A DNA stretch of 64,000 bases, from the NCBI RefSeq assembly GCF_007096885.1, contig NZ_VJNO01000014.1, positions 1 through 64,000 on the forward strand, given 5' to 3'. The translations under genes were made by a program, and so were the position numbers. The DNA comes from Streptomyces sp. 130 (GTDB lineage: Bacteria > Actinomycetota > Actinomycetes > Streptomycetales > Streptomycetaceae). Shown here piece after piece: positions 1 through 8,298 of this stretch (position 1 is its first letter; every line of letters begins with the position of its first letter). Below the pieces are notes generated by a model that was not told the DNA's origin, ran no database searches, and was given only the letters and a program-made list of their open reading frames with translations.

Positions 1-591
1 CTCCACGACGGGGCCCAGGCCCGCCTGGTCGCCCTCGCCATGGACCTCGGCCTCGCCAAGGAGAAGCTGACCGACGACCCCGAAGCCGCCGCGCGCATGG
101 TCGACGAGGCACACGGCGAGGTCAAGGTCGCCCTCCAGGAACTCCGCGACCTCGCCCGCGGCATCCACCCCGCCGTCCTCACCGACCGCGGCCTCGACGC
201 CGCCCTCTCCGCGATCGCCTCCCGCTGCACCGTGCCCGTCACCGTGGAGGTGGACCTGCCGTCCCGTCCCGCGCAGGCCATCGAGGGCATCGCCTACTTC
301 ACCGTCTCCGAGCTGCTCCAGAACATCAGCAAGCACAGCGGGGCCCGTACCGCGTCCGTCGACGTGTGGCGCTCCGGCGACCGGCTGCTCATCCAGGTCG
401 GCGACGACGGACGGGGCGGGGCCTCGCTGGACGGCGGTACGGGCATGGCGGGGCTCGCCGAGCGGCTGGACGCCGTGGACGGCGTCTTCGTACTCGAATC
501 GCCCGCCGGCGGCCCGACGACGGTCACGGCGGAGCTGCCGTGGCGCGACCGGGGCGCCGAGAAGAGCGCGGCGGGGACGCGCGGCGCGTAG
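1..591 (+). CDS. Sensor histidine kinase, NarL type (5' end outside window)
   Basis: C-terminal 196 codons of a two-component kinase; the frame is open to the window edge and begins inside the HisKA_3 dimerisation motif (LHDGAQARL, phospho-His at codon 2). An HATPase domain follows, with the N-box ELLQNISKHSG and G-box DDGRGG...GTGMAGL. Such kinases autophosphorylate and pass phosphate to NarL/LuxR regulators; here the nearest one is at 2221. Bases 1-335 match the next kinase (1540-1874) with only two differences, after which the sequences diverge, suggesting gene conversion. No regulator gene follows it directly, so it may share the downstream one. The missing N-terminus is probably a putative-sensor membrane domain like that of the neighbour. 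Confidence 0.93.
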   Translation, partial: LHDGAQARLVALAMDLGLAKEKLTDDPEAAARMVDEAHGEVKVALQELRDLARGIHPAVLTDRGLDAALSAIASRCTVPVTVEVDLPSRPAQAIEGIAYFTVSELLQNISKHSGARTASVDVWRSGDRLLIQVGDDGRGGASLDGGTGMAGLAERLDAVDGVFVLESPAGGPTTVTAELPWRDRGAEKSAAGTRGA

Positions 592-735
592 CGGGGTAGG
601 GAAAACCCCCGCTCCGGAACGGATACCGCCCTCATGGTGCGGCGGCGCCCGGACCAGCAGTCTTGAAGTACAGCACGCACGCACACGCACGGACGCACGC
701 ACGTTCACCGAAGCGGAAGAAACGGACGGAACCCC
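592..735. repeat. Inter-kinase spacer with short CACG-type repeat
   Basis: This spacer holds a low-complexity run of alternating CACG/CACACG/GACG units at about 672-704, just upstream of the second kinase. I see no convincing terminator or promoter. The run may be a slippage-prone microsatellite; no function is claimed. Confidence 0.4.
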
Positions 736-2091
736 ATGGCCACGGCATACGGACCGGACACACGGGACCCTCAGCGGTCGGGAAGCGGCCTCGGGGACCG
801 TCCCGGGCGGCGGCACGTCCTGCCGCCCGTGCTGCGGGCGCCCCTGGAGGGCAGGACCTGGCGCGAGTTCTGCTACCTGATGCTGAGCCTGCCGATCAGC
901 ATCGTGCTCTTCACCTTCGCGATCACCATGGTCTCGCTGGGCGCGGGCCTGCTCGTCACCTTCCTGGGCATCCCGGTGCTGGCGGCGGGCCTGGTGATGT
1001 GCCGGGGCTTCGGCATGCTGGAGCGGACCCGGGCGCGGGCGCTGCTGCGGCTGGACGTGGCCGATCCGGCGCCGGTGCGCGGCCGTAAGAGCGGGCTGAT
1101 GTCCTGGGTCGGCGCGGCCCTGAAGAGCGGGGTGTCCTGGCGGCATCTGCTGTACTCGCTGCTGCACTTCCCGTGGGCGGTCTTCGCGTTCTGCGTGGCG
1201 CTGACGCTCCAGGCGTGGGGCTGGGCGGCGCTCACCTACCCGCTGTGGCACTGGACCGTGCCCTCGCACGCCGGTGTCTCGGGCATCCAGCTGTACGGGG
1301 ACACCCAGCACGAGGTCTACCTCGACTCGGGCGTCGATCTCGCGCTGACCGCCGGCCTGGGCCTGGGCGTCGTCCTCCTCAGCCCCTGGGTGATCCGGGG
1401 CCTGGCGGCCGTGGACCGGCTGATGGTGGCGGGGCTGCTGGGCCCGTCCCGGCTGGCGGAGCGCGTCACGGAGCTGGAGTCGGACCGGGGTGTCGTCGTG
1501 GACACCGCCGCCGCCGACCTCCGCCGCATCGAGCGCGACCTCCACGACGGGGCCCAGGCCCGCCTGGTCGCCCTCGCCATGGACCTCGGCCTCGCCAAGG
1601 AGAAGCTGACCGACGACCCCGAAGCCGCCGCGCGCATGGTCGACGAGGCACACGGCGAGGTCAAGGTCGCCCTCCAGGAACTCCGCGACCTCGCCCGCGG
1701 CATCCACCCCGCCGTCCTCACCGACCGCGGCCTCGACGCCGCCCTCTCCGCCGTCGCCTCCCGCTGCACCGTGCCCGTCACCGTGGAGGTGGACCTGCCG
1801 TCCCGTCCCGCGCAGGCCATCGAGGGCATCGCCTACTTCACCGTCTCCGAGCTGCTCCAGAACATCAGCAAGCACTCCGGGGCCACCCGGGCCTCGGTCG
1901 ACGTGTGGCGCACGGAGGGCCGCCTCCTGCTCCAGGTGACCGACGACGGGCGCGGCGGCGCCGACCCGGCGGCGGGCAGCGGGCTCGCCGGGCTGACCGA
2001 GCGGCTGGACGCCGTCGACGGGATTCTGGTGGTCGACTCGCCGGTGGGCGGTCCGACGAAGGTCACCGCGGAGCTGCCCTGGCGCGGCTGA
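736..2091 (+). CDS. Sensor histidine kinase with putative-sensor membrane domain
   Basis: 451 residues. Residues about 30-240 form a putative-sensor (PF13796-like) region with four hydrophobic segments, including LSLPISIVLFTFAITMVSL and LGLGVVLLSPWVI. HisKA_3 follows, with phospho-His270 in ERDLHDGAQ, then HATPase_c (N-box ELLQNISKHSG, G-box DDGRGG, GSGLAGL). It should sense a membrane or envelope signal and phosphorylate the LuxR-type regulator at 2221. The ATG at 736 follows a purine-rich stretch (gaagcggaagaaacgg). The kinase core is almost identical at DNA level to the upstream kinase while the sensor and ATP-lid regions are not. A pair of paralogous kinases feeding one regulator is the simplest reading. 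Confidence 0.95.
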   Translation: MATAYGPDTRDPQRSGSGLGDRPGRRHVLPPVLRAPLEGRTWREFCYLMLSLPISIVLFTFAITMVSLGAGLLVTFLGIPVLAAGLVMCRGFGMLERTRARALLRLDVADPAPVRGRKSGLMSWVGAALKSGVSWRHLLYSLLHFPWAVFAFCVALTLQAWGWAALTYPLWHWTVPSHAGVSGIQLYGDTQHEVYLDSGVDLALTAGLGLGVVLLSPWVIRGLAAVDRLMVAGLLGPSRLAERVTELESDRGVVVDTAAADLRRIERDLHDGAQARLVALAMDLGLAKEKLTDDPEAAARMVDEAHGEVKVALQELRDLARGIHPAVLTDRGLDAALSAVASRCTVPVTVEVDLPSRPAQAIEGIAYFTVSELLQNISKHSGATRASVDVWRTEGRLLLQVTDDGRGGADPAAGSGLAGLTERLDAVDGILVVDSPVGGPTKVTAELPWRG

Positions 2092-2220
2092 CCGGCGGAC
2101 CACGGCACGGCGGCTTTCGGGGCAACCCCGCGCACGCTCGCGACGTCCCTGCCGATACTGGGATGCTGGACGGCGTAAGGGCCGTGCCGGCGAGCGAGCA
2201 GCAGCGGGGGAAAAAGCGTC

Positions 2221-2895
2221 GTGGTGGAGGACAGGGTGCGCGTGGTCATCGCCGAGGATTCGGTACTGCTCCGGGAGGGACTGACCCGGTTGCTGACCGA
2301 TCTCGGGCATGACGTCGTCGCGGGCGTCGGGGACGCGGAGGCGCTGATCAAGACGATCGGTGACCTCGCCGGGCAGGACGCGCTGCCGGACGTGGTCGTC
2401 GCGGACGTGCGGATGCCGCCCACCCACACCGACGAGGGCGTCCGGGCGGCGGTGCGGCTGCGCCGGGACTACCCGGGGATCGGGGTGCTGGTCCTGTCCC
2501 AGTACGTGGAGGAGCAGTACGCCACCGAGCTGCTGGCCGGGTCCAGCCGGGGCGTCGGGTATCTGCTGAAGGACCGGGTCGCCGAGGTCCGGGAGTTCGT
2601 GGACGCGGTGGTCCGGGTGGCGCAGGGCGGTACGGCGCTGGACCCGGAGGTGGTGGCGCAGCTGCTGGGCCGCAGCCGGAAGCAGGACGTGCTGGCCGGG
2701 CTGACGCCGCGTGAGCGGGAGGTGCTGGGCCTGATGGCGGAGGGGCGCACGAACTCCGCGGTGGCCAAGCAGCTGGTGGTGAGCGACGGTGCGGTCGAGA
2801 AGCACGTCAGCAACATCTTCCAGAAGCTGGGCCTGGCGCCGAGCGAGGGCGACCACCGCCGGGTGCTGGCGGTGCTGACGTATCTGAACTCCTGA
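2221..2895 (+). CDS. LuxR/NarL-family response regulator
   Basis: 224 residues. Receiver domain at residues 7-125 with acidic pocket AED near the start, phospho-acceptor Asp62 in VVVADVRMPP and Lys in YLLKD. The LuxR helix-turn-helix at about 155-224 contains LTPREREVLGLMAEG and GAVEKHVSNIFQKLGL. It is the output partner of the two kinases just upstream (gap 129 bp). The GTG start at 2221 is followed by a second in-frame GTG; a GGGGGAAAAAG stretch just upstream could serve as ribosome binding site for either. Target genes are not evident. Confidence 0.95.
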   Translation: MVEDRVRVVIAEDSVLLREGLTRLLTDLGHDVVAGVGDAEALIKTIGDLAGQDALPDVVVADVRMPPTHTDEGVRAAVRLRRDYPGIGVLVLSQYVEEQYATELLAGSSRGVGYLLKDRVAEVREFVDAVVRVAQGGTALDPEVVAQLLGRSRKQDVLAGLTPREREVLGLMAEGRTNSAVAKQLVVSDGAVEKHVSNIFQKLGLAPSEGDHRRVLAVLTYLNS

Positions 2896-3133
2896 CGCGG
2901 CGCCACCGACGCGGGCGCGGGTCCGACGGGGAGCCGGGCGGCTGGTGGATCATGACCGGGCCGCGCCGGGAATGGTCTCGGTATCGAATAAGCCAACGCG
3001 CCGAAACGCGTCTCAAATCACCGTCCATCATGTGACATGCCGGAGGAAGGCGACCCTTACGGACGTAGGGTGGGCGGGGGACCTCCGGCGGGCCGGACGG
3101 TTCCGAGCCGCCGTGCCGAGGGAGGTCCAGTAA

Positions 3134-5089
3134 GTGACCAGCCAGGTCAGTAGCCCAGCCGAGCAGGCCGACGATGCCAGCGAGGCGCTCGTAGGGGGAC
3201 AGCGCGCCCCCCAGTCCGTAGCCGCGGGAAGCGGTGAGAAGGAAGTCCGCCGTCTCGACCGGGTGATCATCCGCTTCGCGGGTGACTCGGGCGACGGCAT
3301 GCAGCTCACGGGTGGCCGGTTCACGTCGGAGACGGCGTCCTTCGGGAACGATCTGTCCACGCTGCCGAACTTCCCCGCCGAGATCCGGGCCCCCGCCGGG
3401 ACCCTGCCGGGGGTGTCGTCGTTCCAGCTGCACTTCGCCGACCACGACATCCTGACGCCGGGTGACGCGCCGAACGTGCTGGTCGCGATGAACCCGGCGG
3501 CGCTGAAGGCGAACATCGCGGATGTGCCGCGCGGGGCCGAGATCATCGTGAACACCGATGAGTTCACGAAGCGGCCGATGGCGAAGGTGGGGTACGAGAC
3601 CAACCCGCTGGAGGACGGCTCGCTGGAGGCGTACAACGTCCATCCGGTGCCGCTGACGACGTTGACGATCGAGGCGCTGAAGGAGTTCGGGCTCTCCCGC
3701 AAGGAGGCCGAGCGCTCGAAGAACATGTTCGCGCTCGGGCTGCTCTCGTGGATGTACCACCGGCCGACCGAGGGCACCGAGGCGTTCCTGCGGGCGAAGT
3801 TCGCGAAGAAGCCGCAGATCGCCGAGGCGAACGTGGCCGCCTACCGGGCGGGGTGGAACTTCGGGGAGACGACGGAGGACTTCGCCGTCAGCTACGAGGT
3901 CGCCCCGGCCGCGCAGGCGTTCCCCACCGGCACGTACCGCAACATCTCCGGCAACCTCGCCCTGGCCTACGGCCTGATCGCGGCGGGCCGCCAGGCCGAT
4001 CTGCCGCTGTATCTCGGCTCGTATCCGATCACGCCGGCCTCGGACATCCTGCACGAGCTGAGCCGGCACAAGAACTTCGGCGTGCGGACCTTCCAGGCCG
4101 AGGACGAGATCGCGGGCATCGGTGCCGCGCTGGGGGCCGCGTTCGGCGGTGCGCTCGCGGTGACGACGACGTCCGGGCCGGGTGTGGCGCTGAAGTCGGA
4201 GACCATCGGGCTCGCGGTCTCGCTCGAACTGCCGCTGCTGATCGTGGACATCCAGCGCGGCGGCCCCTCGACCGGGCTGCCCACCAAGACCGAGCAGGCC
4301 GACCTGCTCCAGGCGATGTACGGGCGCAACGGCGAGGCCCCGGTCCCGATCGTCGCCCCCCGCACCCCGGCCGACTGCTTCGACGCCGCCCTGGACGCGG
4401 CCCGCATCGCCCTGACCTACCGCACCCCGGTCTTCCTGCTCTCCGACGGCTACCTCGCCAACGGCTCCGAGCCCTGGCGCATCCCGGAGCTGGACCAGCT
4501 CCCCGACCTGCGCGTCCAGTTCGCCGGCGGCCCGAATCACGAACTGGCCGACGGCACCGAGGTGTTCTGGCCGTACAAGCGCGACCCGCAGACCCTGGCC
4601 CGGCCGTGGGCGGTCCCGGGCACGCCCGGCCTCGAACACCGCATCGGCGGCATCGAGAAGCAGGACGGCACCGGCAACATCTCGTACGACCCCGCCAACC
4701 ACGACTTCATGGTCCGCACCCGGCAGGCCAAGGTGGACGGCATCGAGGTGCCGGACGTGGAGGTGGACGACCCGGCCGGAGCCGGCACCCTGGTGCTCGG
4801 GTGGGGTTCGACGTACGGGCCGATCACGGCGGCGGTGCGCCGACTGCGCGCCTCGGGACGGACCATCGCCCAGGCCCATCTGCGCCACATCAACCCGTTC
4901 CCGCGGAATCTGGGCGAGGTGTTGAAGCGTTACGACAAGGTGGTCGTCCCCGAGATGAACCTCGGTCAGCTGGCCACGCTCATCCGCGCCAAGTACCTGG
5001 TGGACGCGCGCAGTTACAACCAGGTCAACGGCATGCCGTTCAAGGCCGAGCAGCTCGCCACCGCTCTTGAGGAGGCCATCGATGCCTGA
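3134..5089 (+). CDS. korA: 2-oxoacid:ferredoxin oxidoreductase subunit alpha
   Basis: 651 residues. With KorB it makes the CoA-dependent oxidative decarboxylase of 2-oxoglutarate (or a related 2-oxoacid), reducing ferredoxin in the cytoplasm. The gamma domain is fused at the N-terminus (about 35-225, RVIIRFAGDSGDGMQLTG), followed by the pyrimidine-binding alpha domain (about 250-560, YLGSYPITPASDILHELS) and a C-terminal transketolase-like part (MNLGQLATLIRAKYLVD). The GTG start at 3134 has a strong GGAGG at 3121-3125. The stop overlaps korB by 8 bp, so translation is probably coupled. This alpha-gamma fusion is the usual actinobacterial form and gives cells an oxygen-tolerant alternative to oxoglutarate dehydrogenase. 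Confidence 0.96.
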   Translation: MTSQVSSPAEQADDASEALVGGQRAPQSVAAGSGEKEVRRLDRVIIRFAGDSGDGMQLTGGRFTSETASFGNDLSTLPNFPAEIRAPAGTLPGVSSFQLHFADHDILTPGDAPNVLVAMNPAALKANIADVPRGAEIIVNTDEFTKRPMAKVGYETNPLEDGSLEAYNVHPVPLTTLTIEALKEFGLSRKEAERSKNMFALGLLSWMYHRPTEGTEAFLRAKFAKKPQIAEANVAAYRAGWNFGETTEDFAVSYEVAPAAQAFPTGTYRNISGNLALAYGLIAAGRQADLPLYLGSYPITPASDILHELSRHKNFGVRTFQAEDEIAGIGAALGAAFGGALAVTTTSGPGVALKSETIGLAVSLELPLLIVDIQRGGPSTGLPTKTEQADLLQAMYGRNGEAPVPIVAPRTPADCFDAALDAARIALTYRTPVFLLSDGYLANGSEPWRIPELDQLPDLRVQFAGGPNHELADGTEVFWPYKRDPQTLARPWAVPGTPGLEHRIGGIEKQDGTGNISYDPANHDFMVRTRQAKVDGIEVPDVEVDDPAGAGTLVLGWGSTYGPITAAVRRLRASGRTIAQAHLRHINPFPRNLGEVLKRYDKVVVPEMNLGQLATLIRAKYLVDARSYNQVNGMPFKAEQLATALEEAIDA

Positions 5090-6140
5090 GACGAACGAAC
5101 TGCTCCAGCTGGTGCCCAAGGCCGAGGCGAAGCAGTCCATGAAGGACTTCAAGTCGGACCAGGAGGTGCGCTGGTGCCCCGGCTGCGGTGACTACGCGGT
5201 CCTCGCCGCCGTGCAGGGCTTCATGCCCGATCTCGGTCTGGCGAAGGAGAACATCGTCTTCATCTCCGGCATCGGCTGCTCCTCGCGCTTCCCGTACTAC
5301 ATGAACACCTACGGGATGCACTCGATCCACGGCCGCGCCCCCTCCATCGCGACCGGCCTGGCCACCTCGCGGCGCGACCTGTCCGTCTGGGTGGTCACCG
5401 GGGACGGCGACGCGCTGTCCATCGGGGGCAACCACCTCATCCACGCGCTGCGCCGCAACGTGAACCTCAAGATCCTGCTGTTCAACAACCGGATCTACGG
5501 GCTGACCAAGGGCCAGTACTCCCCCACGTCCGAGCTGGGCAAGATCACCAAGTCGACGCCCATGGGCTCGCTGGACGCCCCCTTCAACCCGGTGTCGCTG
5601 GCCATCGGCGCCGAGGCGTCCTTCGTGGCCCGGACCGTCGACTCGGACCGCAAGCACCTCACGAGCGTGCTGCGCGCCGCCGCCGACCACCCGGGCACGG
5701 CGCTCGTGGAGATCTACCAGAACTGCAACATCTTCAACGACGGCGCCTTCGAGGTCCTGAAGGACAAGGACCAGGCACAGGAGGCCGTGATCCGCCTGGA
5801 GCACGGCCGGCCGATCGTCTTCGGCGCGGAAGGCTCGAAGGGCGTCGTACGGGACCCGCTGACCGGGGACCTCCAGGTCGTCGCGGTCACCGAGGACAAC
5901 AAGTCGCAGATCCTCGTCCACGACGCGCACGCCCCGAGCCCGACGACGGCGTTCGCGCTGTCCCGGCTCGCCGACGCGGACACGCTGCACCACACTCCGA
6001 TCGGGGTGCTGCGCAGCGTGGAGCGGCCGGTGTACGACACGACGATGGCCGAGCAGCTGGACACGGCCGTGGAGCGGCACGGCAAGGGCGACCTGGCCGC
6101 ACTGCTCGCGGGGAACGACAACTGGACGGTGGTCGGCTGA
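5082..6140 (+). CDS. korB: 2-oxoacid:ferredoxin oxidoreductase subunit beta
   Basis: 352 residues. This is the thiamine-diphosphate and iron-sulfur subunit of the KorAB complex. WCPGCGDY supplies two cluster cysteines, GIGCSSRFPYY a third and YQNCNIFND a likely fourth. The ThDP motif is GDGDALSIGGNH followed by NNRIYGLTKGQYSPTS. The frame is open from a TTG at 5067, but the ATG at 5082 is preferred because GAGGAGG lies 8 bases before it. It overlaps the end of korA by 8 bp and ends before a strong hairpin at 6163-6203, so korAB is a two-gene transcription unit. Confidence 0.96.
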   Translation: MPETNELLQLVPKAEAKQSMKDFKSDQEVRWCPGCGDYAVLAAVQGFMPDLGLAKENIVFISGIGCSSRFPYYMNTYGMHSIHGRAPSIATGLATSRRDLSVWVVTGDGDALSIGGNHLIHALRRNVNLKILLFNNRIYGLTKGQYSPTSELGKITKSTPMGSLDAPFNPVSLAIGAEASFVARTVDSDRKHLTSVLRAAADHPGTALVEIYQNCNIFNDGAFEVLKDKDQAQEAVIRLEHGRPIVFGAEGSKGVVRDPLTGDLQVVAVTEDNKSQILVHDAHAPSPTTAFALSRLADADTLHHTPIGVLRSVERPVYDTTMAEQLDTAVERHGKGDLAALLAGNDNWTVVG

Positions 6141-6162
6141 CGCCGGACCTGCGGCACGCGCG

Positions 6163-6203
6163 AGCGCGCCGGACCCGCCCCTCGCGGGCGGGACCGGCGC
6201 GCT
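6163..6203 (+). terminator. Terminator hairpin after korB
   Basis: Inverted repeat with a 17-bp stem, one A-A mismatch and a 5-base loop (arms AGCGCGCCGG-a-CCCGCCC and its complement). It has no long T run, as is usual in Streptomyces. It lies 22 bp after the korB stop. Confidence 0.75.
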
Positions 6204-6221
6204 TTCGCATGCCCGGAGGAC

Positions 6222-6278
6222 GAGCACTTTCTTTTAGTTTCCTGAGCACTTTCTTTTAGTTAGCGCATTCCGTAGGGT
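6222..6278 (+). promoter_or_regulatory. Tandem HxlR-type operators and -10 of quinone reductase
   Basis: The 18-base sequence GAGCACTTTCTTTTAGTT occurs twice, at 6222-6239 and 6244-6261, with 22-bp spacing (two helical turns). Each copy holds ACT-N7-AGT, the half-site layout known for HxlR-family repressors of quinone/aldehyde-responsive genes (YodB, HypR type). A candidate -10 TAGGGT is at 6273-6278, so the second copy covers the -35 region. The downstream gene is QorB-like; in E. coli qorB sits divergent to the HxlR gene ytfH (qorR). No HxlR gene is present here. Confidence 0.65.
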
Positions 6279-6316
6279 GGTGTAAGAACCCAGCGCGCGA
6301 ACGAGGAGACACACCC

Positions 6317-7177
6317 ATGAGCATCGTCGTCACCGGAGCCACCGGAGCACTCGGCCGGCTCGTCGTGGACCACCTGCTGACCACCGTCCCCGCCGCCGAG
6401 GTCGTCGCCGTGGTCCGCGACAAGGAGAAGGCCGCGGGCCTCGCCGCCCGGGGCGTCGAGCTGCGCGTCGCCGACTACGACCGCCCCGAGACCCTGGCGG
6501 ACGCCTTCCGCCCCGGCGACCGGGTCCTCTTCGTCTCCGGCAACCGGATCGGCAGCCGGGTCGCCCAGCACACCGCGGTCATCGAGGCGGCCAGGGCGGC
6601 GGGCGTCGCCCAGCTCGCGTACACCGGGATACTCGGCGGGCCCGACGCGGACTTCACCCTGGCCGACGAGCACCGGGCGACCGAGCGGCTGATCCTGGAC
6701 TCCGGCCTGCCGTACACCTTCCTGCGCAACGGCTGGTACACGGAGAACCAGACCGAGAACCTGGCCCCGGTCCTCGCGCACGGCGCGGTCGTCGCCAGCG
6801 CCGGCGACGGCCGCATCGCCTACGCCTCCCGCGACGACTACGCGGCCGCCGCCGCTGCCGTCCTGACCGGCGAGGGCCACCTGAACCGCGCGTACGAGCT
6901 GAGCGGAGACACCGCCCTGTCCTACGCCGATTACGCGGCGGAGGTCGCGAAGGCCACCGGCAAGGAGATCGTCCACAAGGACGTCCCGGCCGCCGTCCAC
7001 CAGGAGATCCTGACCGGTGCCGGGGTGCCCGAGGGCTTCGCGGCGATCCTGGTGGACGTGGACCAGGCCGTCCGGCGCGGGCGCCTGGCCGGCACCAGCG
7101 GCGACCTGGCGCGCCTGATCGGCCGCCCGACGACTCCGGTCTCGGACAGCGTCGCCGCCGCGGTCGCCGCACTCTGA
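6317..7177 (+). CDS. NAD(P)-binding quinone oxidoreductase, QorB/NmrA-like SDR
   Basis: 286 residues, atypical short-chain dehydrogenase. N-terminal Rossmann motif VVTGATGALGRLVVDHLL, then SGNRIGSRVAQH and the QorB-type signature LRNGWYTENQTENL near residue 135. Family members reduce quinones or unsaturated carbonyls with NAD(P)H, or sense NADP(H). The ATG at 6317 has GAGGAG at 6303-6308. The gene stands alone between korB's terminator and rarD and is likely repressed through the tandem operators upstream, with de-repression by quinone or electrophile stress. The substrate is inferred from family and operator type only. Confidence 0.9.
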   Translation: MSIVVTGATGALGRLVVDHLLTTVPAAEVVAVVRDKEKAAGLAARGVELRVADYDRPETLADAFRPGDRVLFVSGNRIGSRVAQHTAVIEAARAAGVAQLAYTGILGGPDADFTLADEHRATERLILDSGLPYTFLRNGWYTENQTENLAPVLAHGAVVASAGDGRIAYASRDDYAAAAAAVLTGEGHLNRAYELSGDTALSYADYAAEVAKATGKEIVHKDVPAAVHQEILTGAGVPEGFAAILVDVDQAVRRGRLAGTSGDLARLIGRPTTPVSDSVAAAVAAL

Positions 7178-7189
7178 CCCGTACCCCGC

Positions 7190-7248
7190 CCGGTGTCATG
7201 ACCGTCTGACGATACGGACATGACACCGGACCCCGGCGGCGCTACCTT
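7190..7248 (+). promoter_or_regulatory. rarD promoter with overlapping 11-bp inverted repeat
   Basis: Perfect 11-bp arms CCGGTGTCATG (7190-7200) and CATGACACCGG (7219-7229) flank an 18-base spacer. The right arm contains TGACAC (7221-7226), a plausible -35, followed after 16 bases by TACCTT (7243-7248) as -10. The element can be read as an operator over the -35 or as the terminator of the preceding gene; its overlap with a good promoter favours an operator. Confidence 0.5.
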
Positions 7249-7293
7249 CGTGTGGTTGACGGTCTGACGACGACCACCCGCCAGGAGGGGCCC

Positions 7294-8298
7294 GTGCAGG
7301 GGACGAATGAACAGCGGGCCGGACTCCTCTCCGGCTTCGCCGCGTACGGGATCTGGGGCATCGTCCCGCTGTACTGGCCGCTGCTGAAGCCGGCCGGGGC
7401 GGTCGAGATCCTGGCCCACCGCATGGTGTGGTCGCTCGGGGTGGTGGCGGTCCTGCTGCTGGTGCTGCGCCGGTGGTCCTGGATCGGCCCGCTGCTGCGG
7501 CAGCCGCGCAAGCTGGGGCTGCTCGGCATCGCGGCGAGCACGATCACCGTCAACTGGGGCCTGTACATCTGGGCCGTCAACAGCGGCCATGTGGTCGAGG
7601 CGTCCCTCGGCTACTTCATCAACCCGCTGGTCACCATCGCCATGGGCGTCCTGCTCCTGGGCGAGCGGCTGCGCCCGGCGCAGTGGGCGGCGGTCGCCAC
7701 CGGCGCCCTGGCGGTGCTCGTGCTGGCCGTCGGTCACGGGAAGCCGCCGTGGATCTCGCTGGCCCTGGCGTTCTCCTTCGCGACGTACGGTCTGGTCAAG
7801 AAGAAGGTCGACATGGGCGGCCTGGAATCGCTGACCGTCGAGACCGCCGTGCTCTTCCTGCCCGCGCTCGGCTATCTGGTCTGGCTGGGCGCGCGGGGCA
7901 CCTCGACGCTGACCTCCGAGGGCGCCGGGCACACCGCGCTCCTCGCGTCGACCGGTGTCGTCACGGCGGTGCCGCTGATCCTGTTCGGGGCCGCCGCGAT
8001 CCGCATCCCGCTCTCGACCATCGGGCTGCTCCAGTACATGACCCCGATCGCCCAGTTCCTCCTGGGCGTCGCCTACTTCCACGAGGAGATGCCGCCGGAG
8101 CGGTGGGCCGGGTTCGGCCTGGTGTGGGCGGCGCTGATCGTCCTCACCTGGGACGCGCTGCGCACCGCGCGCCGCAACCGGGCCCGGGCGCAGGCGGCCC
8201 GGCTCGCCGCCCCGGCGACGGCCGCGCCGGCCGGCGCGGCGCGGCCCGACGTATCACCCGGCAAGGGCCCCGGCGCCGGGACAGAATGCCGGTCATGA
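7294..8298 (+). CDS. rarD: EamA/RarD family drug-metabolite transporter
   Basis: 334 residues with about ten predicted transmembrane segments in two EamA repeats. Recognisable RarD stretches are GIWGIVPLYWPLLKPAGAVE, WGLYIWAVNSGHVVEASLGY and FINPLVTI. It is an inner-membrane exporter or permease of small metabolites; the substrate is not known for most members (chloramphenicol sensitivity in the E. coli name). The frame is open from 7252, but the GTG at 7294 with AGGAGGGG eight bases before it is the better start. The Ala/Arg-rich C-terminal tail is variable. The stop overlaps the next gene by four bases (ATGA). Confidence 0.9.
   Translation: MQGTNEQRAGLLSGFAAYGIWGIVPLYWPLLKPAGAVEILAHRMVWSLGVVAVLLLVLRRWSWIGPLLRQPRKLGLLGIAASTITVNWGLYIWAVNSGHVVEASLGYFINPLVTIAMGVLLLGERLRPAQWAAVATGALAVLVLAVGHGKPPWISLALAFSFATYGLVKKKVDMGGLESLTVETAVLFLPALGYLVWLGARGTSTLTSEGAGHTALLASTGVVTAVPLILFGAAAIRIPLSTIGLLQYMTPIAQFLLGVAYFHEEMPPERWAGFGLVWAALIVLTWDALRTARRNRARAQAARLAAPATAAPAGAARPDVSPGKGPGAGTECRS

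Noticed and set aside
2940..3110. SigR/SigE-type promoter (GGGAATGGTC) before korA
   Set aside because: No GTT at the required 18-19 base spacing; a TAGGGT at 3066 is more plausible as a -10 but lacks a -35, so nothing was called.
2807..5152. 781-codon ORF opposite korA
   Set aside because: Shadow of korA; composition and lack of motifs rule it out.
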